Of a stretch of DNA of 57,677 nt, positions 51,052 to 57,677 are shown in pieces; positions within the stretch are counted from its first letter, which is position 1; each line of letters opens with the position of its first letter. Made by a program: the position numbers and the translations under genes. This DNA is from Aequorivita viscosa (lineage in GTDB: Bacteria > Bacteroidota > Bacteroidia > Flavobacteriales > Flavobacteriaceae). The stretch covers positions 146,944 through 204,620 of the forward strand of contig NZ_FNNS01000003.1 in the NCBI RefSeq assembly GCF_900106795.1, given 5' to 3'. Under the pieces are notes generated by a model. It did not search any database, was not told where the DNA came from, and was given only the letters and a program-made list of their open reading frames with translations.

Positions 51052-51387
51052 ATGAGCACACTTAGAAACAAAGTACAGTTGATTGGAAACTTAGGAAACG
51101 ATCCTGAAATTATCACCTTCGAGGGCGGACGCAAACTTGCAAAGTTTAGTATTGCCACAAACGAAACCTACAAAAACCAGAAGGGTGAAAAAGTAACAGA
51201 CACGCAATGGCACAATATTGTAGCTTGGGGAAAAACTGCCGAAATTATTGAAAACTACGTTACCAAAGGGAAAGAAATAGCTATTGAAGGCAAATTAACT
51301 TCAAGATCTTGGGAAGACAAAGTAGGCGTTAAAAGATATATTACAGAAGTAGTATGCAATGAGCTAGTTATGTTGGGGAATAAATAG
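51052..51387 (+). CDS. ssb: Single-stranded DNA-binding protein, short form
   Basis: A 111-residue OB-fold protein that coats single-stranded DNA. The family motifs RNKVQLIGNLGNDPEI near residue 4, KFSIATNETYKNQKGE and WHNIVAWGKTAEI near residue 50 are present. The chain ends shortly after the fold and lacks the acidic DDDxPF-type tail that recruits partners, so this is a tail-less paralogue and probably not the main replicative SSB. It ends at a terminator, and recQ follows 75 bp later. Confidence 0.9.
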   Translation: MSTLRNKVQLIGNLGNDPEIITFEGGRKLAKFSIATNETYKNQKGEKVTDTQWHNIVAWGKTAEIIENYVTKGKEIAIEGKLTSRSWEDKVGVKRYITEVVCNELVMLGNK

Positions 51388-51401
51388 AATAACTGGTCAA
51401 T

Positions 51402-51434
51402 AAAGCCTTCCGTTATAAATCGGGGGGCTTTTTT
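51402..51434 (+). terminator. Terminator between ssb and recQ
   Basis: AAAGCCTTCCG and CGGGGGGCTTT pair with two G-T wobbles around an 8-base loop, followed by a T run. Confidence 0.75.
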
Positions 51435-51461
51435 CAATTTCAAATCTTTATTTTTACAGAA

Positions 51462-53540
51462 ATGGAAACAACCACCCAGCTACATAAATTCGAATTGCTA
51501 AAGACGCATTTCGGCTACGACAAATTTCTCCCTAATCAGGAAGAAATAATCAACAACGTATTAGACCAAAAAGACACCATTGCCATTATGCCGACCGGAG
51601 GCGGTAAATCATTATGCTTTCAGTTGCCAGCTTTGGCGTTAAAAGGAACAGCAATCGTAATTTCGCCTTTAATTGCCTTGATGAAAGATCAAGTAGACGC
51701 CTTAAAAGCCAATGGGATTTCTGCTGCTTTTTTTAACAGCTCACAACCTTCTGAGGAACAACAGGAAGTTTTAAAAAATCTTCAAAATGGCAAATTAAAG
51801 TTGCTGTATGTTGCGCCTGAAAGTCTTCCGCAGCTAAATTTTATTTTGAATTCTATTGAAATAAGCCTTTTCGCTGTCGATGAAGCGCACTGTATTTCCA
51901 GTTGGGGTCACGATTTTAGACCAGCCTACACGCAATTAAAACGTCTAAAAGAACAATTTCCATCCGTTCCATTAATTGCTTTGACTGCTACCGCAGATCG
52001 TCCTACTCGTGAAGACATTGCAGCCCAATTAGCCATCCCCAATGCGAAAACCTTTATAGCATCTTTTGACAGGCCGAATCTTTATTTAGATGTGCGTCCT
52101 GGCCAGAACCGCAATAAACAGATTTTAAATTTTCTCGCCAAACGTGGTAAACAAAGTGGCATTATTTATTGTTTGAGTAGAAAAAGTACCGAAAAGCTAG
52201 CGGCAACACTCAAGTCGAAAGGCTACGTAGCCGAAGCGTATCATGCTGGACTTACTTCTGAAGAGCGAAGTACGATTCAAGATAATTTCGTAAACGACCG
52301 TACGCCAATTATTGTTGCAACCATCGCTTTTGGAATGGGGATCGACAAAAGCAATGTTCGCTGGGTAATCCATTATAATATGCCCAAAAACATTGAAGGC
52401 TATTATCAGGAAATTGGACGTAGTGGAAGAGATGGTTTGGCTTCGCATACGATACTTTTCTACAGTTTTGCCGATGTAGTTATGCTTAGAAAATTTGCAG
52501 AAGGTACTGAAACCGAAGCCTATCAATTGGCAAAACTTGAACGGATGCAACAATTTGCAGAAGCATTGAGTTGTAGAAGAAAAGCGTTGCTTGGGTATTT
52601 TGGAGAACACATAACGGAGGATTGCGGCAATTGCGATATCTGCAAAACACCACCTAAATATTTTGACGGCACACTTATAGCACAAAAAGTATGTTCTGCT
52701 GTTGCGAGACTACGGGAACAAGAAGCCTTAGGGATGGTTTTAGACGTGCTGCGTGGTTCGCAAAACGCACAGGTTTACGACAAAGGCTATCAAAACATCA
52801 AGACCTTTGGTGCGGCAAAAGATATATCGTGGCGCAATTTGCAGCAATATGTTATCCAGCTTTTGAATCAAGGAGTTTTACAAATTTATTTTCACGAAAA
52901 TGGACGGTTACTACTCACTCCTTTGGCGAAAAAAGTTTTATATGAAGGAAAAAAGGTGCGTTTGGCAAACATTGTCCAAGATGTAGAAACAGTTAAAACA
53001 GAAAAAGCATCAAAGAAACGAGCTGATCTTTTTGAAAAACTGAGAACTCTTCGATCCAAATTAGCAACTGAATTAGGAGTTCCAGCCTACATAGTATTTA
53101 GCGATGCTGCATTGGAAGATATGGAGCATAAAAAACCACGAACCCGTGAAGAATTTGCAGAAGTTTCGGGAGTAGGAGAGGCAAAACTCGAAAAATATGC
53201 AGACGATTTTCTTAGAATCATCAATAGATATTTAGATAACTTAGAAAGCAATTTAGCTACGCACGAACGCAGCTATAAACTGTTTATAGAAGAAAAATTT
53301 TCGCCTGCAGAAATTGCAATCCGTCGAGGACTGTCAGAAGATACAGTATACGGACACTTTTTAAAAATGCATCAGCTGGGTAACGAAATAGACTTAGTTC
53401 AATTTATTTCATCTGAGGAAATTCAGAAAGTCAAAAACGCTCAAAAAAAGCTTGAAAATCCAGATGGCCTAAAACCATATTTTGAATACTTCGAATCTGA
53501 AGTACCTTATTGGAAGATAAAGATGGGGTTGTATCTATAG
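51462..53540 (+). CDS. recQ: RecQ-family ATP-dependent DNA helicase
   Basis: A 692-residue 3'-5' helicase of the RecQ group. Walker A is MPTGGGKSLCFQLP near residue 45, the DEAH box VDEAHCISSWGHDFRP near 140, and motif VI QEIGRSGRDG near residue 321. The zinc-binding cysteines are in ...SCRRKALLGYFGE and DCGNCDIC near residues 370-393. A winged-helix RQC region and an HRDC domain (ADLFEKLRTLRSKLATELGVP near 525) follow, then a helix-turn-helix-like tail. The full set matches RecQ. Its promoter may lie in the short gap behind the ssb terminator. Confidence 0.95.
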   Translation: METTTQLHKFELLKTHFGYDKFLPNQEEIINNVLDQKDTIAIMPTGGGKSLCFQLPALALKGTAIVISPLIALMKDQVDALKANGISAAFFNSSQPSEEQQEVLKNLQNGKLKLLYVAPESLPQLNFILNSIEISLFAVDEAHCISSWGHDFRPAYTQLKRLKEQFPSVPLIALTATADRPTREDIAAQLAIPNAKTFIASFDRPNLYLDVRPGQNRNKQILNFLAKRGKQSGIIYCLSRKSTEKLAATLKSKGYVAEAYHAGLTSEERSTIQDNFVNDRTPIIVATIAFGMGIDKSNVRWVIHYNMPKNIEGYYQEIGRSGRDGLASHTILFYSFADVVMLRKFAEGTETEAYQLAKLERMQQFAEALSCRRKALLGYFGEHITEDCGNCDICKTPPKYFDGTLIAQKVCSAVARLREQEALGMVLDVLRGSQNAQVYDKGYQNIKTFGAAKDISWRNLQQYVIQLLNQGVLQIYFHENGRLLLTPLAKKVLYEGKKVRLANIVQDVETVKTEKASKKRADLFEKLRTLRSKLATELGVPAYIVFSDAALEDMEHKKPRTREEFAEVSGVGEAKLEKYADDFLRIINRYLDNLESNLATHERSYKLFIEEKFSPAEIAIRRGLSEDTVYGHFLKMHQLGNEIDLVQFISSEEIQKVKNAQKKLENPDGLKPYFEYFESEVPYWKIKMGLYL

Positions 53541-53555
53541 TATAGGGTTTTCACA

Positions 53556-54458
53556 TTAGAAGTAAATCTCCTGCGCCACCCTAAAAGTATTTGAATGCGC
53601 TTCAATAATTATTTTTATATCAGGCGAATATCCTCCGCCCATACTTACCTGAACTGGAATGTCCAAATCTTTGCACAACCCCAAAACAAAGTGATCGCGT
53701 TCTTTGCAGCCTTCCACAGTGCAATTTAATCTACCTAGTTTATCGGTTTCTAAAATATCTACCCCGCTCAAATAGAAAATAAAATCAGGGTTTTGCTCGT
53801 CGATTAGTTTCGGTAAAGTTTGTTTTAATTTCTGAAGATAAATTTCATCACCACTTCCATCAGGAACGGCGATATCCAAGTCACTTTTCTCTTTTTTGAA
53901 AGGGTAATTTCCCGCACCGTGCATCGAAAAAGTAAAAACAGAAGGGTCATTCTTAAAAATTTCAGCTGTACCATTACCTTGATGCACATCTAAATCTACA
54001 ATCAAAATTTTATCTGCAAGTTTCTTTTTTTGTAGATAGCGTGCTGCAATAGCTTGATCATTGAACATACAGAAACCTTCACCGTGATTGGTATAAGCGT
54101 GATGTGTACCACCGGCAATATTCATTGCTATTCCATGGTTTAATGCGTATTCACATCCTTCAATTGTTCCTTGAGCAATGCGGAGTTCTCTTTCAATAAG
54201 TTCTTTAGATAAAGGGAAACCAATTTTTCTAGCAGCCCTCTTGTCTATTGTTAGATTTAATAAACTTTCAAAATATTCTTCAGTATGTATAGCTAGAATA
54301 TCTTCATTTAAAGGCATTTCAGGTTCGAAAAAGTTTTCTGCTATACAAGTTCCTTCGTACAATAACTGCTGTGGCAAAAGTTCGTATTTTTCCATGGGAA
54401 AACGATGGCCTTTTGGGAGTGGGTAAACGTACATTGGATGATTTGCAATTTTGAGCAT
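53556..54458 (-). CDS. Histone deacetylase-family protein
   Basis: A 300-residue arginase/deacetylase-fold hydrolase. The catalytic segment GGTHHAYTNHGEGFCMFND near residue 115 and the metal ligands in IVDLDVHQGNGTAEIF near 150 are intact, as is SGVDILETDKLGRL near 230. Bacterial members deacetylate polyamines, acetoin or other acyl-amides; the natural substrate cannot be told. It is convergent with recQ and divergent from the U32 gene, so it stands alone. Confidence 0.9.
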   Translation of the reverse strand: MLKIANHPMYVYPLPKGHRFPMEKYELLPQQLLYEGTCIAENFFEPEMPLNEDILAIHTEEYFESLLNLTIDKRAARKIGFPLSKELIERELRIAQGTIEGCEYALNHGIAMNIAGGTHHAYTNHGEGFCMFNDQAIAARYLQKKKLADKILIVDLDVHQGNGTAEIFKNDPSVFTFSMHGAGNYPFKKEKSDLDIAVPDGSGDEIYLQKLKQTLPKLIDEQNPDFIFYLSGVDILETDKLGRLNCTVEGCKERDHFVLGLCKDLDIPVQVSMGGGYSPDIKIIIEAHSNTFRVAQEIYF

Positions 54459-54586
54459 AATGTTTTTTAAAGACGAAACAATTTAAGACGATGGTTTTGT
54501 CTTAATTAATGAAGAAACCTAACAAATATCATATTTTAAAAAGAAATCAAGTCCGATTTTTGCAGTCATTTTCAAATTTTTAAGCA

Positions 54587-55828
54587 ATGACAACTTCTGG
54601 CAGAATAGAATTGATGGCTCCGGCGGGTAATTTCGAATCCTTGCAAGCAGCATTAGACAATGGAGCCGATTCTATATATTTTGGAGTCGAACAATTGAAT
54701 ATGCGGGCTCGCGCGAGTATTAATTTTACATTGGCAGACCTTCCCGAAATTGCAAAACGATGCAAGAAGAAGAACGTTAGAACGTATCTCACTCTGAACA
54801 CGATAATTTACGATCACGATCTGTCATTGATTAAAACTTTGTTGGATGCCGCTAAAGCAGCAGATTTAACGGCTGTTATTGCAATGGATCAAGCTGTAAT
54901 TGCTTATGCTAGGCAGATTGGAATTGAAATTCATATTTCTACCCAAATAAATATTACGAATATCGAAACTGTTAAGTTTTATGCTCTTTTTGCAGATACT
55001 ATGGTAATGAGTCGGGAGTTGAGTTTACGGCAAATTAAAAGCATAACCGATCAAATTGAAAAAGAACAAGTGAAAGGCCCATCTGGGAATTTGATTGAAG
55101 TGGAAATTTTTGGTCACGGGGCGCTTTGTATGGCTGTTTCGGGGAAATGTTATTTGAGCCTTCATTCGCATAACTCCTCCGCCAATCGCGGAGCTTGTAA
55201 GCAGAATTGCAGAAAAAAATATACAGTAATCGATCAAGAAACTGGTTTTGAGATTGAGTTGGACAACGAATATATGATGTCGCCAAAAGATCTTTGTACA
55301 GTCGATTTTTTAGACCAAGTAATTGAAACAGGCGTAAAAGTTTTGAAAATTGAAGGTCGTGGCCGCGCTCCTGAATATGTCGCTAAAGTGACACAAGTGT
55401 ATCGCGAAGCAATCAATGCTTATTATGACGGCACGTATTCTCCTGAAAAAGTAGAAGGATGGATGACTGAATTGGCAAAGGTTTACAACCGCGGATTCTG
55501 GAGTGGCTATTATTTAGGGCAAAAATTGGGTGAATGGAGCAACACCGATGGCTCGCAAGCAACTCAGAAAAAGGTTTATATCGGAAAAGGAGAACATTAT
55601 TTTCCGAAAGCCAAAATTGCAGAATTCAAAATAGAAGCATACGATTTAAACGTAGGCGATAAAATCTTGGTTACAGGTCCAACAACGGGTGCCAAAGAAT
55701 TTGAACTTTCAGAAATGATGGTGAACGATCAATCATTAACCACTGCCAAAAAAGGAGATTCTTGCACTATTCCTGTGCCATTTAGAATTCGAAAATCAGA
55801 TAAACTTTATAAAATTGTCGCTTCATAA
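54587..55828 (+). CDS. U32-family (TrhP-like) tRNA hydroxylation protein
   Basis: A 413-residue protein of the U32 "peptidase" family. The start IELMAPAGNFESLQAALDNGADSIYFG is typical, as is HGALCMAVSGKCYLSLH near residue 184 with the following RGACKQNCRKKY; these cysteines form the probable iron-sulfur site. The TrhP branch works with prephenate to hydroxylate uridine-34 of tRNA, and this protein most resembles it. A ferredoxin begins on the next base after its stop, which points to an electron partner. The family name "peptidase" is historical for this branch. Confidence 0.88.
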   Translation: MTTSGRIELMAPAGNFESLQAALDNGADSIYFGVEQLNMRARASINFTLADLPEIAKRCKKKNVRTYLTLNTIIYDHDLSLIKTLLDAAKAADLTAVIAMDQAVIAYARQIGIEIHISTQINITNIETVKFYALFADTMVMSRELSLRQIKSITDQIEKEQVKGPSGNLIEVEIFGHGALCMAVSGKCYLSLHSHNSSANRGACKQNCRKKYTVIDQETGFEIELDNEYMMSPKDLCTVDFLDQVIETGVKVLKIEGRGRAPEYVAKVTQVYREAINAYYDGTYSPEKVEGWMTELAKVYNRGFWSGYYLGQKLGEWSNTDGSQATQKKVYIGKGEHYFPKAKIAEFKIEAYDLNVGDKILVTGPTTGAKEFELSEMMVNDQSLTTAKKGDSCTIPVPFRIRKSDKLYKIVAS

Positions 55829-56059
55829 ATGGTTGTTGTAACACTTCAACGCAATAAATGTATTGGTTGTAACTACTGTGTAGAAGTAGCTCCAGCCTAT
55901 TTCAGAATGTCGAAAAAGGACGGAAAAACTGTGTTGCTCCATGCTGAAGATAGAAAAGGTTTTTTTACCCTAAAAATTGCAGATAATTCGCAGTTAGAAA
56001 CGTGTGAACAAGCCGCAAAGGCCTGTCCGGTAAAAATAATCTCAACAAAATTGATTTAA
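55829..56059 (+). CDS. Small ferredoxin (4Fe-4S) coupled to the U32 gene
   Basis: A 76-residue ferredoxin. The first motif is CIGCNYCVEVAP near residue 12, and a second pair CEQAAKACPVK near 62 completes the ligands of a single cluster. It starts directly after the U32 stop, so both are translated together. The spacing suggests it delivers electrons to, or builds, the cluster of the TrhP-like protein. Its end overlaps the opposite-strand EamA gene by four bases, a tail-to-tail overlap of the two stops. Confidence 0.9.
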   Translation: MVVVTLQRNKCIGCNYCVEVAPAYFRMSKKDGKTVLLHAEDRKGFFTLKIADNSQLETCEQAAKACPVKIISTKLI

Positions 56060-56958
56060 CGATCGGAAGCTACCTCTTCAAGTTTTATCTCTTTTCCAAT
56101 AATGGGGATTGTTTTCGTATAGAAGCTAATTCGTATTCCGAATAAAAGAATAATTCCGCCAACAATCATTTGTAAAGTAACTTCTTCATTTATAAACATC
56201 CAAGCAAAGAGGGTCGTTAATACAGCTTGACCCAATAGACTTACCGAAACTCTTGTAGCGCGCATATGTTTTGTTGCATAACCTAAAAGTAGCCATGCAG
56301 CCAATTGGCAAACAAGACCTTGAATCAGTAACGATAACCATCCCATTTGTGTAAATCCTATAAAAGGTTCATTCGTAACAAAGCTTAGTATTCCAAGAAA
56401 TACTGCCGAGCTAAGGGTGCTTAATGTAATAAAAGGCAATACTTCAACATCATATAACACAAATTTGCTAACCAACATATAAACTGCATAAAAAACACCA
56501 GAAAGTATTGCAAATACAAAGGCCAAATCAAAATCTAGGTACACAAAAAAATGAAAACCAACTAAGGTTATCATTCCTAAAATTGCGATAACAGTGCCAA
56601 TCCAGAAGTTTCTTGTGGGTTTATTCTTTAAAAAGAAAAACGCACCTATTCCTACCCAGACAGGTGATAGGTTGGTCAATAGCGTAGCCTGAGTAGCTGT
56701 AGACTCCTGAATTGCAATGTTCCAAACCGTAACATCTAGCGCAAATATAAATCCGCAGAGTATGGTTAGAATCAACATTTTTACTGAAGGAATTTTGAAT
56801 TTTCCTGATAGTAAAGTGAACGGCACCAATACAGCCGCCGCAATCGCCATTCGGTAAAATGCGGAAATAATGGGAGGCGACAACTTTAGTTTCACCAAAA
56901 TTGGAAAAATAGAAATACAAATAATTCCAATGACAAGGGCAATTCTAGGCTTTGTCAT
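56056..56958 (-). CDS. EamA/DMT-superfamily transporter
   Basis: A 300-residue membrane protein with ten helices and two EamA halves (about residues 5-140 and 145-285). Segments such as AFYRMAIAAAVLVPF near residue 35 and TNLSPVWVGIGAFFFLKNKPT near 94 are characteristic. Members export metabolites or amino acids; the substrate is not visible. The ATG is 31 bp downstream of a TATTTTTG box. It is convergent with the ferredoxin. Confidence 0.9.
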   Translation of the reverse strand: MTKPRIALVIGIICISIFPILVKLKLSPPIISAFYRMAIAAAVLVPFTLLSGKFKIPSVKMLILTILCGFIFALDVTVWNIAIQESTATQATLLTNLSPVWVGIGAFFFLKNKPTRNFWIGTVIAILGMITLVGFHFFVYLDFDLAFVFAILSGVFYAVYMLVSKFVLYDVEVLPFITLSTLSSAVFLGILSFVTNEPFIGFTQMGWLSLLIQGLVCQLAAWLLLGYATKHMRATRVSVSLLGQAVLTTLFAWMFINEEVTLQMIVGGIILLFGIRISFYTKTIPIIGKEIKLEEVASDR

Positions 56959-56989
56959 AGTAGTAAAAATGAAGGATTATTAAAGTTGG

Positions 56990-56997
56990 CAAAAATA
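56990..56997 (-). promoter_or_regulatory. -7 box for the EamA gene
   Basis: TATTTTTG on the minus strand, 31 bp before the ATG. Confidence 0.45.
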
Positions 56998-57048
56998 CTT
57001 TATTAACCCGCGAAAATAGAATAATTAACGTTTGATTATAAATGGGAT

Positions 57049-57393
57049 GGAACGCGGATGACACGGGTTTTCTGGATTTTCACGGGTATTTTTTAGTGAA
57101 TATCCGTTGCATCAGCGTAATCAGTGTTCTGTATGTTGGAACACAGATGACACGGGTTTTGCGGATTTTTACGGGTGTTTTTTAGTGAATATCCGTTGCA
57201 TCAGCGTAATCAGTGTTCTATAAATTGGAACACGGATGACACGGGTTTTGCGGATTTTCACGGATGTTTTCAAGTGATTATCCGTTGCATCAGCGTAATC
57301 AGTGTTCTATAATTTGGAACGCGGATGACACGTGTTTTTCGGATTTTCACGGATGTTTAACAGTGAATATCCGTTGCATCAGCGTAATCCTCG
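57049..57393. repeat. Four 89-bp tandem repeats
   Basis: Units begin GGAACGCGGATG or GGAACACGGATG at 57049, 57138, 57227 and 57316, an exact 89-bp period, with shared words GACACGGGTTTT, TATCCGTTGCATCAGCGTAA and TCAGTGTTCT. Each unit contains an ACGGAT / ATCCGT inverted pair. The array directly follows the end of the GxxExxY gene. It is not a CRISPR (the unit is too long and has no spacers). Confidence 0.9.
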
Positions 57394-57395
57394 GT

Positions 57396-57677
57396 CTATC
57401 GATTATTGGTAAAAATTTTTCTACGGAATTCTGGGTTTTTTCCGAAGTTAAAAAGTAATCCCACTTCTATTTCGGTAGCTTTCAAATAATTTATCAACTG
57501 ATATTCGTGTTGTTGATGGAGAGCTTCAGCTGCTTTGATTTCAATAATTACACAATTATTGACTATTAAATCCGCAAAATATAATCCTACTTGCTTTCCA
57601 TCATAGTATACCTTTATTTTTTTCTGACGTTCAACATAAAAGCCCATTTTTCCCAACTCTAAAAACATAGCCTTTTC
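57396..57677 (-). CDS. GxxExxY protein, start outside the window (partial)
   Basis: The window ends inside this gene; 94 codons are seen. The motifs VGLYFADLIVNNCVIIEIKAAE and HQQHEYQLINYLKATEIEVGLLFNFG are the conserved core of the GxxExxY family, a PD-(D/E)XK-nuclease-like fold whose D, E and K residues are visible. The frame stays open through GAAAAGGCT before the ATG at 57668, as expected if the true start is further right. Function unknown; the family is often found beside short repeats in Bacteroidota, and an 89-bp tandem array follows it here. Confidence 0.88.
   Translation of the reverse strand, partial: EKAMFLELGKMGFYVERQKKIKVYYDGKQVGLYFADLIVNNCVIIEIKAAEALHQQHEYQLINYLKATEIEVGLLFNFGKNPEFRRKIFTNNR

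Noticed and set aside
52197-52685. 162-codon minus-strand frame
   Set aside because: Antisense to recQ, whose helicase and zinc motifs are intact across this stretch.
57049-57393. CRISPR array
   Set aside because: Whole 89-bp units repeat without distinct spacers; no cas genes.

Overview
The window is chromosomal DNA from a member of the Bacteroidota, most likely the family Flavobacteriaceae. The support is AT-rich DNA, type IX secretion C-terminal sorting domains, a TonB receptor with a carboxypeptidase-like N-terminal plug extension, GxxExxY protein, AraC regulators fused to TPR and membrane segments, almost no Shine-Dalgarno sequences, and many upstream boxes of the form TAnnTTTG, the -7 element of the Bacteroidota housekeeping sigma factor. 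The species cannot be named from this sequence alone.

Layout. 1-5000: metal uptake (ABC ATPase and metal-binding lipoprotein, DtxR/MntR-type regulator, divergent TonB receptor). 5000-19100: housekeeping and unrelated genes (DnaJ/TerB protein, bacilliredoxin, acyltransferase, HD hydrolase, S9 peptidase preceded by two very small ORFs, membrane TPR-AraC regulator, ClC channel, T9SS protein, SPL-like radical SAM enzyme, enoyl-CoA hydratase, a six-repeat secreted protein). 19200-39400: a heme biosynthesis region holding a sensor kinase, hemJ, a T9SS protein, a MATE exporter, hemH, an AraC regulator, then hemA-hemC-hemD-hemE, two membrane/unknown genes, hemF, an opposite-strand helicase, and hemB. 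39400-57677: tRNA-Arg(CCU), SdiA-regulated-like propeller, threonine dehydrogenase-type epimerase, M13 and M28 peptidases, CBS protein, ssb-recQ, a deacetylase-family protein, a U32 (TrhP-like) protein with a ferredoxin, an EamA transporter, and the start-truncated GxxExxY gene beside four 89-bp tandem repeats.

The most unusual part is 32040-35540, inside the heme cluster. A single-copy HUH/Y1 transposase of the REP-associated type (RAYT) sits between the EI24-domain gene and hemF and reads in frame, without a stop codon, into hemF, giving one 577-codon frame. It is surrounded by a dense set of palindromic repeats (arms CCTGCAAGG / CCTTGTAGG) that also occur near both ends of the window. Some of these repeats are translated: one supplies the last residues and stop codon of the EI24 protein, others form the linker between RAYT and HemF, and a tandem array upstream repeats the RAYT start codon region as 34-codon micro-ORFs. 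This looks like a domesticated or recently active REP/RAYT system that has captured hemF.

The heme genes form nearly a complete C5-type route from glutamyl-tRNA to heme (hemA, B, C, D, E, F, J, H; hemL is not seen here). The AraC regulator divergent from hemA has a Cys-Pro dipeptide and a perfect 25-bp dyad in its promoter, so it is the natural candidate for a local heme or iron sensor.
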